From Neobacillus niacini (GTDB lineage Bacteria; Bacillota; Bacilli; Bacillales; Cytobacillaceae): DNA of 64,000 nt. Position 1 is the stretch's first letter; each line of letters begins with the position of its first letter. The stretch is taken from contig NZ_JAMBOX010000009.1 of NCBI RefSeq assembly GCF_023715785.1, positions 124,001 to 188,000 of the forward strand, written 5' to 3'. A program made the translations under genes and the position numbers. Shown piece after piece: positions 33,286 through 42,311 of this stretch. The notes under the pieces are model-generated. The model searched no databases, had not been told where the DNA came from, and saw nothing but the letters and a program-made list of their open reading frames with translations.

Positions 33286-34113
33286 ATGAAGTATGTAGTG
33301 GATAAACAATGGCTCAAGACTCATTTAGATGATGAGACCGTTATTATTGCCGATTGTCGTTTTTCCTTGGCCGATTCAAAAAAAGGACAGAAGGAATATT
33401 TGGCGGGACATTTGCCGGGGGCTGTGTTTTTTGATTTGGAAAAAGATTTATCAAGTCCGGTGAGCGAGCATGGAGGGCGCCACCCGCTCCCGGACCATGA
33501 TGAGTTTATTACCAAGCTTGAAGCCGCCGGGATTGATGAAACGAAGACTGTTGTTGCCTACGATGGAGGCGAAGGTGCGTTTGCGGCTCGTTTTTGGTGG
33601 CTGCTCCACTATTTGGGCCATGAAAAGGTATTTGTTCTTAATGGTGGGTTTACTCAGTGGACAGCGTCCGGTTTCCCGATCACAACAGAAGTTCCTTCCT
33701 ATCAAAAGACTGAATTCACGATTAGCCTTAAGCCTGATATAGTCGCTTCTGTCGACGAGGTGAAGCAGGCCGCACTTAGACAAAGAGAAGATGTTGTACT
33801 GATCGACTCTCGTGAAGAAAAGCGCTACCTTGGTATTGAAGAACCGATTGATAAGAAAGCAGGGCATATTCCTGGTGCAGTCAATAAGCCATGGATGCTG
33901 GGGCTTTCCGCCGGTGAATATAGGTCGGTTTCGGAACAAAAAGAACGGTTTTCAGATATCAGTCTCAAACAAGAAATCATTGTTTATTGCGGTTCTGGAG
34001 TGACGGCCACACCTAACTTTCTTACCTTAAAGGAGGCCGGATACAAAAATGTCAAGCTCTACCCAGGCAGTTTCAGTGACTGGATCTCCTATCCGGAAAA
34101 TAAAGTGGAGTAA
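33286..34113 (+). CDS. Thiosulfate/3-mercaptopyruvate sulfurtransferase
   Basis: Two tandem rhodanese domains, 275 residues. The N-terminal domain (about 1-130) is inactive, without a catalytic Cys at its loop (AYDGGEGAFA). The C-terminal domain has the persulfide-forming C235 in CGSGVTATP, a loop closer to 3-mercaptopyruvate sulfurtransferases than to thiosulfate enzymes. GGGGGAG lies seven bases before ATG 33286. It follows dynA by 24 bases and may be co-transcribed with it. Confidence 0.93.
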   Translation: MKYVVDKQWLKTHLDDETVIIADCRFSLADSKKGQKEYLAGHLPGAVFFDLEKDLSSPVSEHGGRHPLPDHDEFITKLEAAGIDETKTVVAYDGGEGAFAARFWWLLHYLGHEKVFVLNGGFTQWTASGFPITTEVPSYQKTEFTISLKPDIVASVDEVKQAALRQREDVVLIDSREEKRYLGIEEPIDKKAGHIPGAVNKPWMLGLSAGEYRSVSEQKERFSDISLKQEIIVYCGSGVTATPNFLTLKEAGYKNVKLYPGSFSDWISYPENKVE

Positions 34114-34178
34114 ATTGGGGCCAAAATGTGTTATAATGGGAATCGTGTTGTCGAAAAACACTTTTGGGAGGGCTCCAA

Positions 34179-35072
34179 ATGACAAACAAAAGACCTTCAT
34201 TAATGCTTGTTGATGGTATGGCTCTATTATTCCGCGCTTTTTATGCAACGGCTGTAACAGGGCAGTTTATGATAAATTCAAAAGGGATTCCGACCAACGG
34301 CATCCATGGTTTTATTAAACATATGTTTACTGCAGTATCGACATTTAAGCCTACTCATCTTGCGGTTTGTTGGGATATGGGCAGCAAAACCTTTCGGACC
34401 GAACTGTTTCCCGATTATAAAGGGAACCGTGGCGAAGCCCCGGTAGAGTTGATTCCGCAATTTGATCTAGTGAAGGAAGTGGTTGAATCCTTTGATATTC
34501 CTAATATCGGCTTGGAAGGGTTTGAAGCGGATGACTGCATTGGTACAATTGCCAATCAGGCAAAAGAGCATTCAGATGTGTCGATCCTGACAGGAGATCA
34601 GGATATCCTCCAACTTCTTGATGACAGAGTTTCAGTCATCCTGCTTAAGAAAGGCTATGGAAATTACCTTGTCCATACACCGGAAACATTCATTGAGGAA
34701 AAAGGAATTACACCGCGGCAGATGATTGATTTAAAGGCGTTGATGGGGGACACAAGCGACAATTATCCAGGAGTCAAAGGAATCGGTGAAAAAACAGCGT
34801 TAAAGCTCCTAAAGCAATTTGAGCATGTTGAGGGGATTATTTCCAATCTCGATCAGCTGTCCAAATCTCATAAAACGAAAATCGAACAGGACTTGGACAT
34901 GCTTCATTTATCGCGCAGACTAGCTGAAATAAAATGTGATGTCCCTGTAACCTGCAAACTGGAAGAGGCCGGTCTTCGTATTGCAAAAGAAAAGGCGTTA
35001 AGCAAATTGCAGGAACTGGAACTTAGGGGCGTTCATCGCCTTTTGCCGCTTGAGGAAGCGTTTATATCATAG
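34179..35072 (+). CDS. ypcP: 5'-3' exonuclease (flap endonuclease-like, YpcP)
   Basis: A stand-alone Pol I-type 5' nuclease of 297 residues that trims RNA primers and flaps. Motifs are LMLVDGMALLFRAF at the N-terminus, GFEADDCIGT, LTGDQDILQLL and ALMGDTSDNYPGVKGIGEKTA (metal-binding acidic residues plus helix-hairpin-helix; split here only by reading). It closely follows B. subtilis YpcP. GGGAGGG lies upstream of ATG 34179; an in-frame start at 34164 lacks a site. Confidence 0.94.
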   Translation: MTNKRPSLMLVDGMALLFRAFYATAVTGQFMINSKGIPTNGIHGFIKHMFTAVSTFKPTHLAVCWDMGSKTFRTELFPDYKGNRGEAPVELIPQFDLVKEVVESFDIPNIGLEGFEADDCIGTIANQAKEHSDVSILTGDQDILQLLDDRVSVILLKKGYGNYLVHTPETFIEEKGITPRQMIDLKALMGDTSDNYPGVKGIGEKTALKLLKQFEHVEGIISNLDQLSKSHKTKIEQDLDMLHLSRRLAEIKCDVPVTCKLEEAGLRIAKEKALSKLQELELRGVHRLLPLEEAFIS

Positions 35073-35112
35073 AAAAGGGTGGTCTCTCATGAGGCACCCC
35101 TTTTCATTTATT

Positions 35113-35259
35113 TTAAATTTTTGTATTGGATTTTTTTGCGCGATTTTCCAGCTTGCTCTTTGGTGCTTCGGAAAATTCGGCATCCTGCCCATATCCTTGC
35201 GGATTGACGCCAGGTGCTTTCGTACCGCGATTATTTGCTCCACTGCCTTTATTGCTCAT
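35113..35259 (-). CDS. sspL: Small acid-soluble spore protein L-like
   Basis: A 48-residue spore peptide. Its end, KLENRAKKSNTKI, matches ELEERAKKSNTKR of B. subtilis SspL, and the middle has GVNPQGYGQD like GVTPQGDLEG. GGGAGGTGAG precedes ATG 35259. In B. subtilis sspL is also next to ypcP. A SigG-like promoter lies directly upstream. It is convergent with ypcP, whose stop is 40 bases away. Confidence 0.87.
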   Translation of the reverse strand: MSNKGSGANNRGTKAPGVNPQGYGQDAEFSEAPKSKLENRAKKSNTKI

Positions 35260-35280
35260 AATGCTCACCTCCCACAATGG

Positions 35281-35310
35281 TAGTATTTCCTGCCCGCATA
35301 ATAAAACTCA
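35281..35310 (-). promoter_or_regulatory. Candidate SigG promoter of sspL
   Basis: On the minus strand, TGAGTT (35310-35305), 17 bases, AATACTA (35287-35281). The SigG consensus is TGAATA-N17/18-CATACTA. Distance and direction fit sspL. Confidence 0.6.
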
Positions 35311-35342
35311 ACTTTTTGAACAATAAGGACAGGGGTGATGCT

Positions 35343-35834
35343 ATGAACAAAGGTGTATATTTAGCCCTGTTAAGCATTGGGCTGGCTCAGGGACTAAAGA
35401 TTCCCATTCACTATATAAAGAAGAAGGAATGGCGGCCGGAATTGTTCTTTGGAACTGGCGGAATGCCAAGCTCCCATTCGGCTGGTGTATCTACATTAAC
35501 CACTTATATTGCCTTAAGACGAGGGCTTCCGACAGTCGACTTTGCCTTATCCCTCATTTACGGGTTAATTGTCATGTATGATGCCCAGGGAGTCAGAAGG
35601 CAGACTGGTGAGCTGACTTTGAAAGTCAATTCAATGAACGAGTTAATGGAAAAGGTGCACAAGGAAGAATCACTGGAATTCAAGGAAAAATCGCCAAAGA
35701 AGCTGAAGGAACTGCTTGGACATGAACCGGAAGAAGTGCTGGGCGGTGCAATCCTTGGCATTGCTATTGGTATTATTGGCCATCTATGCACAAAAAAAGA
35801 TAGAAAATTGTCGAAATTTAAGTTAAAATTTTAG
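35343..35834 (+). CDS. Divergent PAP2 / DUF212 family membrane protein (YuiD-like)
   Basis: A 163-residue membrane protein with the acid phosphatase-like signature GGMPSSHSAG and DAQGVRRQTGE found in DUF212 proteins. These are thought to be divergent PAP2 phosphatases acting on lipid phosphates; the substrate is unknown. It has about four hydrophobic segments, with a charged insertion (KVHKEESLEFKEKSPKKL) between the third and fourth. ATG 35343 with AGGGGTGATG is chosen; the frame is open to 35277. Confidence 0.85.
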   Translation: MNKGVYLALLSIGLAQGLKIPIHYIKKKEWRPELFFGTGGMPSSHSAGVSTLTTYIALRRGLPTVDFALSLIYGLIVMYDAQGVRRQTGELTLKVNSMNELMEKVHKEESLEFKEKSPKKLKELLGHEPEEVLGGAILGIAIGIIGHLCTKKDRKLSKFKLKF

Positions 35835-35838
35835 AGGG

Positions 35839-36144
35839 ATGTTTAACGAAAGTTTGGAGAGGGTTGACAATTCAGTGCTGACGTTAGAGGATTATTTGCA
35901 TAACTTGAGAGGGAAAGGTTTTTTATTTCAAGAGGATGCAATCGGGTTCATTTACTTTGGGAAACACTATACAAGTGCTGACGATGAACTGATTAAAACG
36001 GCAATTGAGCTGACCTTAAAAGCACAGAAAACCTTTGACGGCAGCTTTTATGTTTCATTGCTTGAAACATTTACAAAGCATCAACTCAAAACTAGAAAAG
36101 ACGCAATAAGGTTTGTAAAGGAAAATCGATTGCTTGCCATTTAA
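35839..36144 (+). CDS. DUF6123-like protein
   Basis: A 101-residue soluble helical protein resembling a Bacillus family annotated DUF6123 (conserved core GFIYFGKHYTSADDELI and KTFDGSFYVSLLETFTKH). Function unknown. ATG 35839 lies very close to AGAGGG; GTG 35875 with GGAGAGGG upstream is an alternative start that would remove 12 residues. It begins four bases after the upstream membrane protein gene, so co-transcription is likely. Confidence 0.65.
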   Translation: MFNESLERVDNSVLTLEDYLHNLRGKGFLFQEDAIGFIYFGKHYTSADDELIKTAIELTLKAQKTFDGSFYVSLLETFTKHQLKTRKDAIRFVKENRLLAI

Positions 36145-36149
36145 ATGAA

Positions 36150-36182
36150 GACTCCCTAAACCATTAGGGGGTCCTATTTTTT
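36150..36182 (+). terminator. Terminator after the DUF6123-like gene
   Basis: GACTCCCTAA-acca-TTAGGGGGTC (one G.U pair) followed by CTATTTTTT. Confidence 0.85.
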
Positions 36183-36280
36183 GCCATTTTCTTTTGTCTT
36201 TCTTAAAAAACAGAAAGGAATATGTCATTCAAGGGAATAATATATATAGCTATCCGTGAAAAACTTTGAAAGGCTGACTA

Positions 36281-36940
36281 ATGATGAAATATAGATTGGA
36301 ATGGAAATATAAATTAAAAAATAATGAAAGGGTTCAATGTTCTGCCGATTGGGTTACTGGGGAAACTGCCTTGCAAATGGGGGAAGAGCTTGAGGCAGCC
36401 GGTAAGGTAAGTGATTTGTATTTTTATGATGAAAAAGGTACCTCGTGGATATTAAAGGAAATGAAAAAGCTGCTGGCAGAAATTGAGGAAGACCCTCATG
36501 ATATTATTGTCTATTTTGATGGTGGCTTTCAAAAGGAAACTAATCAGGCCGGGCTTGGAGCTGTTATCTTTTTCAACCAGGGCAAGAAGAAATACCGGCT
36601 TCGCGCCAATGAGCGTTTTGATGAACTGGAGACAAATAACGAGGCCGAATATGCCGCATTATATTATGCATTAAATCTTTTGGAGGATTTAGGGGTAAGT
36701 CATTTATCATGTGAATTTAAGGGTGATTCACAAGTGGTGTTAAAACAGTTAGAAGGAGAATGGCCGTGTTATGAAGATGTATTAAATCGCTGGCTTGACC
36801 GTATTGAAGAAAAAATCAAAGCACTGGATATTCACCCTAAATACACCGTAATCCCGCGTAAGGATAATAGGGAAGCGGATAAACTTGCAACCCAGGCGCT
36901 GGAGGGAAAGGAGATATTTGCCAAAACGATCATTCTATAA
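36281..36940 (+). CDS. ypeP: RNase HI-like protein (YpeP)
   Basis: A 219-residue protein. An N-terminal domain of about 75 residues of unknown role precedes an RNase H fold (about 78-215) with VYFDGGF (first Asp), ETNNEAEYAAL (Glu), GDSQVVLKQL (second Asp) and NREADKLATQAL (last Asp). The DEDD metal-binding set therefore looks complete, so it may cut RNA in RNA-DNA hybrids. ATG 36281 and ATG 36284 are both possible. Confidence 0.87.
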   Translation: MMKYRLEWKYKLKNNERVQCSADWVTGETALQMGEELEAAGKVSDLYFYDEKGTSWILKEMKKLLAEIEEDPHDIIVYFDGGFQKETNQAGLGAVIFFNQGKKKYRLRANERFDELETNNEAEYAALYYALNLLEDLGVSHLSCEFKGDSQVVLKQLEGEWPCYEDVLNRWLDRIEEKIKALDIHPKYTVIPRKDNREADKLATQALEGKEIFAKTIIL

Positions 36941-36971
36941 GGAACGGGGTGCAGAATAACTGGAAAAGGAT

Positions 36972-37148
36972 ATGGCAAGAAAAGAACTGTTTACACAGGT
37001 AGAACGCCTTATGAATCAATACTGTGAGGGCTGCTTTTTACACCGGCAAATTAAAAAGGACCAGGGCCGAAGAACGGCACACCGGTTTTGTATTACTCAA
37101 TGTACCATAGGGGAAGAAATACAACATTATGGAAAAAAACTGCAATAG
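36972..37148 (+). CDS. Zinc-finger domain protein (58 residues)
   Basis: A short basic protein with two cysteine pairs, YCEGCFLH and FCITQCTIGEE, and conserved GRRTAHRFC between them. This matches the Bacillus zinc-finger (zf-C2HCIx2C-type) peptides found beside ypeP. ATG 36972 is close to a weak GGAAAAGGA; a CTG at 36960, with GGGGTG upstream, could add four residues. It follows ypeP by 31 bases and ends at a terminator shared with cspD. Confidence 0.75.
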   Translation: MARKELFTQVERLMNQYCEGCFLHRQIKKDQGRRTAHRFCITQCTIGEEIQHYGKKLQ

Positions 37149-37153
37149 TAGAA

Positions 37154-37190
37154 CAAAAAAAGGCTGACATGCTGTCAGCCTTGATTTTTT
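37154..37190. terminator. Bidirectional terminator between the zinc-finger gene and cspD
   Basis: AAAAAAAGGCTGACA-tgc-TGTCAGCCTTGATTTTTT serves both convergent genes. Confidence 0.92.
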
Positions 37191-37199
37191 ATTAGTAGA

Positions 37200-37400
37200 T
37201 TAAAGTTTTACAACATTTGCTGCTTGAGGTCCACGGTTGCCTTCAACGATTTCGAAAGAAACTTCTTGACCTTCTTCCAAAGACTTGTACCCGTCGCCTT
37301 GGATTGCGCTGAAATGTACGAATACATCGTCTCCGCCTTCAACTTCGATAAATCCGAAGCCTTTTTCATTGTTGAACCATTTTACTTTACCATTTTGCAT
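37200..37400 (-). CDS. cspD: Cold shock protein CspD
   Basis: A 66-residue CSD-fold RNA chaperone with both RNP motifs (KGFGFIEV and DVFVHFSAI) and the typical start [14 protein letters not shown]. It has a strong promoter on the minus strand and an untranslated leader of about 110 bases that can fold into a long hairpin, as expected for cold-regulated csp genes. GGAGGAAGAAG is the ribosome site. Confidence 0.96.
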   Translation of the reverse strand: MQNGKVKWFNNEKGFGFIEVEGGDDVFVHFSAIQGDGYKSLEEGQEVSFEIVEGNRGPQAANVVKL

Positions 37401-37460
37401 GTACTTCTTCCTCCTAAGCCTTTCAGAACACCTGTTGTTGGTGTCAAAGATAAATATTTG

Positions 37461-37545
37461 TCATGTAATGAAAGTTTTAGCGGAATTGCTAATGTATTCG
37501 ATTACATGATGCTTTAAATATACAATAATGCCTTTGGACAGTCAA
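37461..37545 (-). promoter_or_regulatory. cspD promoter and leader hairpin
   Basis: On the minus strand TTGACT (37545-37540), 17 bases, TATATT (37522-37517) is a near-consensus SigA promoter. The leader starts near 37510 and contains TCATGTAAT (37509-37501) and ATTACATGA (37469-37461), a perfect 9-bp stem around a loop of about 31 bases, a possible temperature-responsive structure. Confidence 0.75.
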
Positions 37546-37688
37546 GGAACGCCGAAAAGGTTTTTTTCAGCATTCAGAAGGCATTATACAAGGTGATTTT
37601 TTTCGAAAAAATTAAAATTAGCCTACATAAAAATACCTTTCCCTCATATGTTTAATTAATATCCTTTTTCATGTTGAGGTGGAGCCGT

Positions 37689-37955
37689 TTGTTTCGTTTT
37701 TCAATCGATGGCGGAGAATGGATTTTAAAGTTCTCTCCCAAATTAGCTATTGATGAAGCAGAAAAACAGGCAATTTTACTGTCGTTGCTGCATATTGGAG
37801 AGAATCTTGCGAAATTCCCGCATGGCAGCGCCTTTATTATGTTCACGCAAAAAATTGGTGCCATTGTATTTGATGTCGAACGAATTCCATCACTAATCCT
37901 GACTGTTTCAAACATTGTTGCGGAAGAGAATTGGTATAACAAAAACCAATATTGA
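37689..37955 (+). CDS. Hypothetical 88-residue protein
   Basis: Not recognised. TTG 37689 is preceded by TGAGGTGG at the right distance; an ATG at 37671 in the same frame would overlap that site. The product is soluble, with a short strand-rich start (FRFSIDGGEWILKFSP) and a mixed core. It has no cysteines. It stands alone between cspD and the cyd operon and is followed by a terminator. Moderate confidence that it is a real gene. Confidence 0.5.
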   Translation: MFRFSIDGGEWILKFSPKLAIDEAEKQAILLSLLHIGENLAKFPHGSAFIMFTQKIGAIVFDVERIPSLILTVSNIVAEENWYNKNQY

Positions 37956-37977
37956 AACAGCTTTAAATAAAGGATAG

Positions 37978-38009
37978 AAACCGGGAATGCAGTCTGCACC
38001 CCGGTTTTT
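37978..38009 (+). terminator. Terminator after the 88-residue gene
   Basis: AACCGGG and CCCCGGTT arms, with TGCA-gtc-TGCA inside, followed by a run of nine Ts. Confidence 0.85.
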
Positions 38010-38180
38010 TTTTGATAATTGTAACAAAATTGACAAAAAGCTTTCAAGGTTGCCCTACTTTGTTTGGTAAAATTAGGTTGAGATTAAAATGATTCTAAAA
38101 TAATAATACATAATGTTTATATGTGAAAACGTGAGCAATGTTTTATGCATTATAAAAATAAATTAAAAGGGGTGTTAAAA

Positions 38181-39584
38181 GTGGATCCGGTTTTATTGGC
38201 AAGAATCCAATTTGCGGCCACAACCATTTTTCACTTTTTCTTTGTTCCGCTGTCAATTGGCCTTGTCCTAATGGTTGCGATCATGCAAACGCTGTACGTC
38301 GTTAAAAAACAGGAACTCTACAAAAAAATGGCAAAGTTTTGGGGACATTTGTTTCTGATAAATTTTGCTGTCGGGATCGTTACAGGGATCATCCAGGAAT
38401 TTCAATTCGGAATGAACTGGTCGGAATATTCCAGATTTGTCGGGGGTGTTTTTGGAGCGCCGTTGGCTATTGAAGCGCTGCTCGCCTTTTTCATGGAATC
38501 AACTTTTATCGGGCTATGGATATTTGGCTGGGACCGACTGTCAAAGAAACTCCATCTCGCATGTATCTGGCTTGTAACCCTTGGGACCACATTATCCGCT
38601 CTTTGGATCCTATCCGCCAACTCATTTATGCAGGTTCCGGTCGGGTTTGCGATAAAGAATGGACGCGCGGAAATGAATGATTTTCTGGCTCTTGTCACCA
38701 ATGGACAATTGCTCGTCGAATTCCCACACGTTATTACCGGGGCCATCTGTACGGCCGCTTTCTTTGTGGCCGGGATAAGCGCTTATAATCTTCTCAGAAA
38801 AACGAGTATCGCTTTTTATAAGAAATCGTTAAAAATGGCCTTGATTTTTGGATTGATCGGCAGTATCGGTGTCGCTCTCACCGGTCATACACAGGCACAG
38901 TACCTCGTTAATACACAGCCGATGAAAATGGCAGCCGCAGAAGGGATCTGGAAGGATACCCCGGACCCTGCTCCATGGTCCATGTTTGCCTGGATTGATA
39001 CAGAGAATCATGAAAATCAGTTTGAAGTTAATATTCCGTATGCCTTAAGCTTTTTATCCTATTCGAAATTTGAGGGCAGCCTGAAAGGGATGGAAACACT
39101 GCAACAGGAATATACCGAAAAATATTATACTGTCGTCGGTGAAGGAACGAGCTATATCCCGCCGGTAAAAACCACTTATTGGAGTTTCAGGTTAATGATC
39201 GGTTTTGGCGTGGCAATGATGATCCTGCCCATCGTCGGCATGTTTCTCTGGAGAAAAGGACGTCTCGAAACGAGCCCGATATTCATGAAGTGGATGATTC
39301 TGGCAATCGCCTTCCCGTTTTTGGCTAATACAGCCGGATGGATAATGACAGAGGTCGGGCGCCAGCCATGGTCGGTATTTGGCTTGATTACTACGGCCGA
39401 TGCCGTTTCCCCTAACGTTTCCGCGGGAATGATTTTATTTTCGACCATTATGTATCTACTCGTGTTTTCGATTCTATTAATTGTTATGGTGTATTTAATG
39501 GTTCGGGAAATTAAAAAGGGTCCGGATGCCAAAGATGCACTTGCATTGAAAAATCCGACAGATCCATTTAAGGTAGGTGCCTAA
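38181..39584 (+). CDS. cydA: Cytochrome bd ubiquinol/menaquinol oxidase subunit I
   Basis: Quinol-oxidising, oxygen-reducing subunit of the bd oxidase, 467 residues, with about nine helices. The N-terminus RIQFAATTIFHFFFVPLSIG carries the high-spin heme ligand His; GNP-type motifs, the Q-loop (PPVKTTYWSFRLMIG after it) and GRQPW are present. It has a short Q-loop like other Bacillus enzymes. GTG 38181 follows AAAAGGGGTG and matches the family start; the in-frame ATG at 38145 lies before the site. First gene of the cydABCD-type operon. Confidence 0.95.
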   Translation: MDPVLLARIQFAATTIFHFFFVPLSIGLVLMVAIMQTLYVVKKQELYKKMAKFWGHLFLINFAVGIVTGIIQEFQFGMNWSEYSRFVGGVFGAPLAIEALLAFFMESTFIGLWIFGWDRLSKKLHLACIWLVTLGTTLSALWILSANSFMQVPVGFAIKNGRAEMNDFLALVTNGQLLVEFPHVITGAICTAAFFVAGISAYNLLRKTSIAFYKKSLKMALIFGLIGSIGVALTGHTQAQYLVNTQPMKMAAAEGIWKDTPDPAPWSMFAWIDTENHENQFEVNIPYALSFLSYSKFEGSLKGMETLQQEYTEKYYTVVGEGTSYIPPVKTTYWSFRLMIGFGVAMMILPIVGMFLWRKGRLETSPIFMKWMILAIAFPFLANTAGWIMTEVGRQPWSVFGLITTADAVSPNVSAGMILFSTIMYLLVFSILLIVMVYLMVREIKKGPDAKDALALKNPTDPFKVGA

Positions 39585-39585
39585 G

Positions 39586-40599
39586 ATGGAATTGAGCGAA
39601 CTATGGTTTATCTTAATCGCCTTGGTTTTCATAGGATTTTTCTTTCTAGAGGGCTTTGATTTTGGAGTGGGGATGTCGACACGTCTTCTGGCAAAAAATC
39701 AGACGGAACGGACGGTGATGGTCAATACAATCGGCCCGTTTTGGGATGCCAATGAGGTGTGGCTGCTGACAGGAGGCGGGGCCATTTTTGCGGCCTTCCC
39801 GCATTGGTATGCAACCATGTTCAGCGGTTATTACCTGCCGCTTTTGGCCGTATTGCTTTGTTTAATTGGCCGCGGCGTCTCTTTTGAATTCCGGCGTAAA
39901 GTGGATGACCCTAAGTGGACCGAAATTTGGGACTGGGTTATTTTTATTAGCAGTTTATTCCCGCCGTTTTTGCTTGGGGTCCTGTTTACTAGCATGTTGA
40001 AAGGAATGCCGATTGGGCAAGACATGAACATGACACCGGGATTCTTTGATTTTATAAATGTGTATTCACTTTGGGGCGGAGTTACGGTTACTTTATTGTG
40101 CTTCTTGCATGGTTTGCATTTTCTTACATTAAAAACCGACGGTGTGCTTAGACAGCGGGCGGCGGTATTGGCCAAAAAGGTTGTCTGGACGGTGTTGGGA
40201 GCCTTAGTTATTTTCGTCGGACTTTCCTGGCTGATGACCGATATTTTTGAGGTGCGGCTCGTTCCAGAGTTGATCCTGGTTGTATTGATTGTCGCTGCCT
40301 ATGGATTGTCCTACATGTTTAATAGGCAAAAACGTGAAGGCTTGGCCTTTTCAATGACCGGCCTTGGCTTGGCGTTTACCGTAACAGCCATTTTTGTCGG
40401 GCTTTTCCCGCGGGTTATGATTAGCTCGATCGACACGGCTTTTGATTTAACCGTGTACAATGCTGCCAGCGGGAATTATTCCTTGAAGATCATGACGATT
40501 GTTGCCTTAACCATACTGCCATTTGTTTTGGGCTATACGATTTGGAGCTATTATGTGTTCCGTAAACGAGTAACCGATAAGGAGCATTTGACTTACTAA
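39586..40599 (+). CDS. cydB: Cytochrome bd oxidase subunit II
   Basis: A 337-residue, eight-helix partner of CydA. Characteristic blocks are GFFFLEGFDFGVGM, NTIGPFWDANEVWLLTGGGA and the C-terminal WSYYVFRKRV. ATG 39586 is one base after the cydA stop codon, and its own stop overlaps the next ATG by one base, so translation is coupled along the operon. Confidence 0.95.
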   Translation: MELSELWFILIALVFIGFFFLEGFDFGVGMSTRLLAKNQTERTVMVNTIGPFWDANEVWLLTGGGAIFAAFPHWYATMFSGYYLPLLAVLLCLIGRGVSFEFRRKVDDPKWTEIWDWVIFISSLFPPFLLGVLFTSMLKGMPIGQDMNMTPGFFDFINVYSLWGGVTVTLLCFLHGLHFLTLKTDGVLRQRAAVLAKKVVWTVLGALVIFVGLSWLMTDIFEVRLVPELILVVLIVAAYGLSYMFNRQKREGLAFSMTGLGLAFTVTAIFVGLFPRVMISSIDTAFDLTVYNAASGNYSLKIMTIVALTILPFVLGYTIWSYYVFRKRVTDKEHLTY

Positions 40600-42311
40600 T
40601 GGATAAAGCTTTATTTAAAGTGAAAGGGATTAGGGCGGTCCTTGCCAAATTGGCCGCCTTAACCGTCATTCAAGCGAGTATGATTATGACCCAGGCCTTT
40701 TATTTGGCCGCGGCAATCTCCTCTCTTTTTGGAGGAGATTCTTTTCATCGTACTGCAAGAGAATTGGCTATCTTTTTTCTTGCACTGACCATTCGTCAAG
40801 GAGCTGCTGTTTGGAAAAAACATATCGCCTTTCATTTTGCTGCTTATGCAAGTGAAACTCTCCATGCTGCTTTATTGGAAAAATTGTTCCGATTAGGGCC
40901 GCGGTTTGTCAAAAAAGAAGGTTCCGGGCAGACAGTAACATTGGTAATCGAAGGGATTACTAAATATCGCCATTACCTCGAACTAAGTCTGGTAAAACTG
41001 CTGAATATGGCGCTTATTCCAATGGCCATCATGATTTTTATATTGTCCTTAAATGCCCGATCTGCTGTCATTCTGACCCTCGCGTTGCCGCTCTTGGTCA
41101 TCTTTATGATTCTTCTTGGGCTGGCTGCAAAAACAAAGGCAGACCGCCAATATGAATCATACCATCTTTTATCTAATCATTTTGTCGATTCATTAAGGGG
41201 TCTGGAAACGTTAAAATATTTGGGACTCGCCAAAAGTCATGTAAACAAGATTGCATATGTAAGTGAACAGTACCGCAAAGCAACACTAGCTTCCCTCAAA
41301 ATAGCGTTTTTATCTTCTTTTGCGCTGGACTTTTTTACCATGCTATCGATTGCCACCGTTGCCGTGTTTTTAGGCCTGGATTTAATAAATGGGGACATGT
41401 ATCTCCACCCTGCCTTAACCATTCTGATTTTGGCGCCTGAATTTTTCGTGCCGATTAGGGAATTAGGTTCGGACTATCACGCCACCCTTGATGGAAGAAA
41501 TGCCGGGAAGAAGATCATGGAACTATTGGAGCGGGAAACCTTTCAGGAATTAGACACTCTTGTTCCAGTTTGGGATTCCTCAACAAATTTCACGATAAAG
41601 GGCTTATCAGTTCAATATGATGATTATGCAACAGCCTTGGAGGATATTGAACTAAATGTAACGGGGGCCAAAACAATTGGGATAATTGGTGCAAGCGGTG
41701 CAGGAAAATCAACGTTAATCGATGTGCTAAGCGGCTTTTTAAAGCAGGAATCAGGGAATATCCAGATCAACCAGCAGAGAGTGGAAACGCTGGCTGCTAA
41801 AAGCTGGCAGCGACAGCTTAGTTATATTCCGCAGCATCCCTATATTTTCCATGATACTGTATTAAATAATATCCGTTTTTATCATCCTGATGCTCAAGCA
41901 AATGAAGTTTACGAGGCGGCAAGGTACGCCGGGCTGCTAGACGTTATTGAATCACTGCCGGAAGGTTTGGCCACAATGATCGGTGATGGCGGGCGGCATT
42001 TAAGCGGTGGTCAGGAACAGCGAATTGCTCTTGCGCGATCTTTTTTGGGAAAACGTTCAATCATCATGCTGGATGAACCGACAGCCCACTTGGATATTGA
42101 AACGGAATTGGAATTGAAGGAAAAAATGCTCGACTTTTTTAAAGGTAAGCTGGTTTTTCTTGCGACCCATCGCCTCCATTGGATGAGGGATATGGATGAA
42201 ATCATCGTCCTAGAACATGGACGGATTGTCGAGAGTGGTGACCATGAACAGCTGTTGGCCAATAAATCTGTGTATTATCAGCTTGTCAAAGCACAGGAAG
42301 GAGAAGTGTAA
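40599..42311 (+). CDS. cydD: Heterodimeric ABC exporter subunit for bd oxidase assembly (CydD-type; named cydC in B. subtilis)
   Basis: A 570-residue half-transporter: six helices (about 20-310) and an ATPase domain with Walker A GASGAGKST, signature LSGGQEQR, Walker B IIMLDEP and H-loop ATHRL. With the next gene product it forms the thiol/heme-linked exporter needed to mature cytochrome bd. It starts on the last base of the cydB stop codon (TAATG). The signature is LSGGQ, so this subunit completes one ATP site. Confidence 0.93.
   Translation: MDKALFKVKGIRAVLAKLAALTVIQASMIMTQAFYLAAAISSLFGGDSFHRTARELAIFFLALTIRQGAAVWKKHIAFHFAAYASETLHAALLEKLFRLGPRFVKKEGSGQTVTLVIEGITKYRHYLELSLVKLLNMALIPMAIMIFILSLNARSAVILTLALPLLVIFMILLGLAAKTKADRQYESYHLLSNHFVDSLRGLETLKYLGLAKSHVNKIAYVSEQYRKATLASLKIAFLSSFALDFFTMLSIATVAVFLGLDLINGDMYLHPALTILILAPEFFVPIRELGSDYHATLDGRNAGKKIMELLERETFQELDTLVPVWDSSTNFTIKGLSVQYDDYATALEDIELNVTGAKTIGIIGASGAGKSTLIDVLSGFLKQESGNIQINQQRVETLAAKSWQRQLSYIPQHPYIFHDTVLNNIRFYHPDAQANEVYEAARYAGLLDVIESLPEGLATMIGDGGRHLSGGQEQRIALARSFLGKRSIIMLDEPTAHLDIETELELKEKMLDFFKGKLVFLATHRLHWMRDMDEIIVLEHGRIVESGDHEQLLANKSVYYQLVKAQEGEV

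Noticed and set aside
35050..35326. Plus-strand frames over 35050-35326
   Set aside because: They lie opposite sspL, which has a clear family match, a ribosome site and a SigG-like promoter.
37956..38180. Rex operator for the cyd operon
   Set aside because: I looked for TTGTGAA-N4-TTCACAA; only a half-like TGTGAAAACGTGAGC is present near 38120, which is not palindromic enough.
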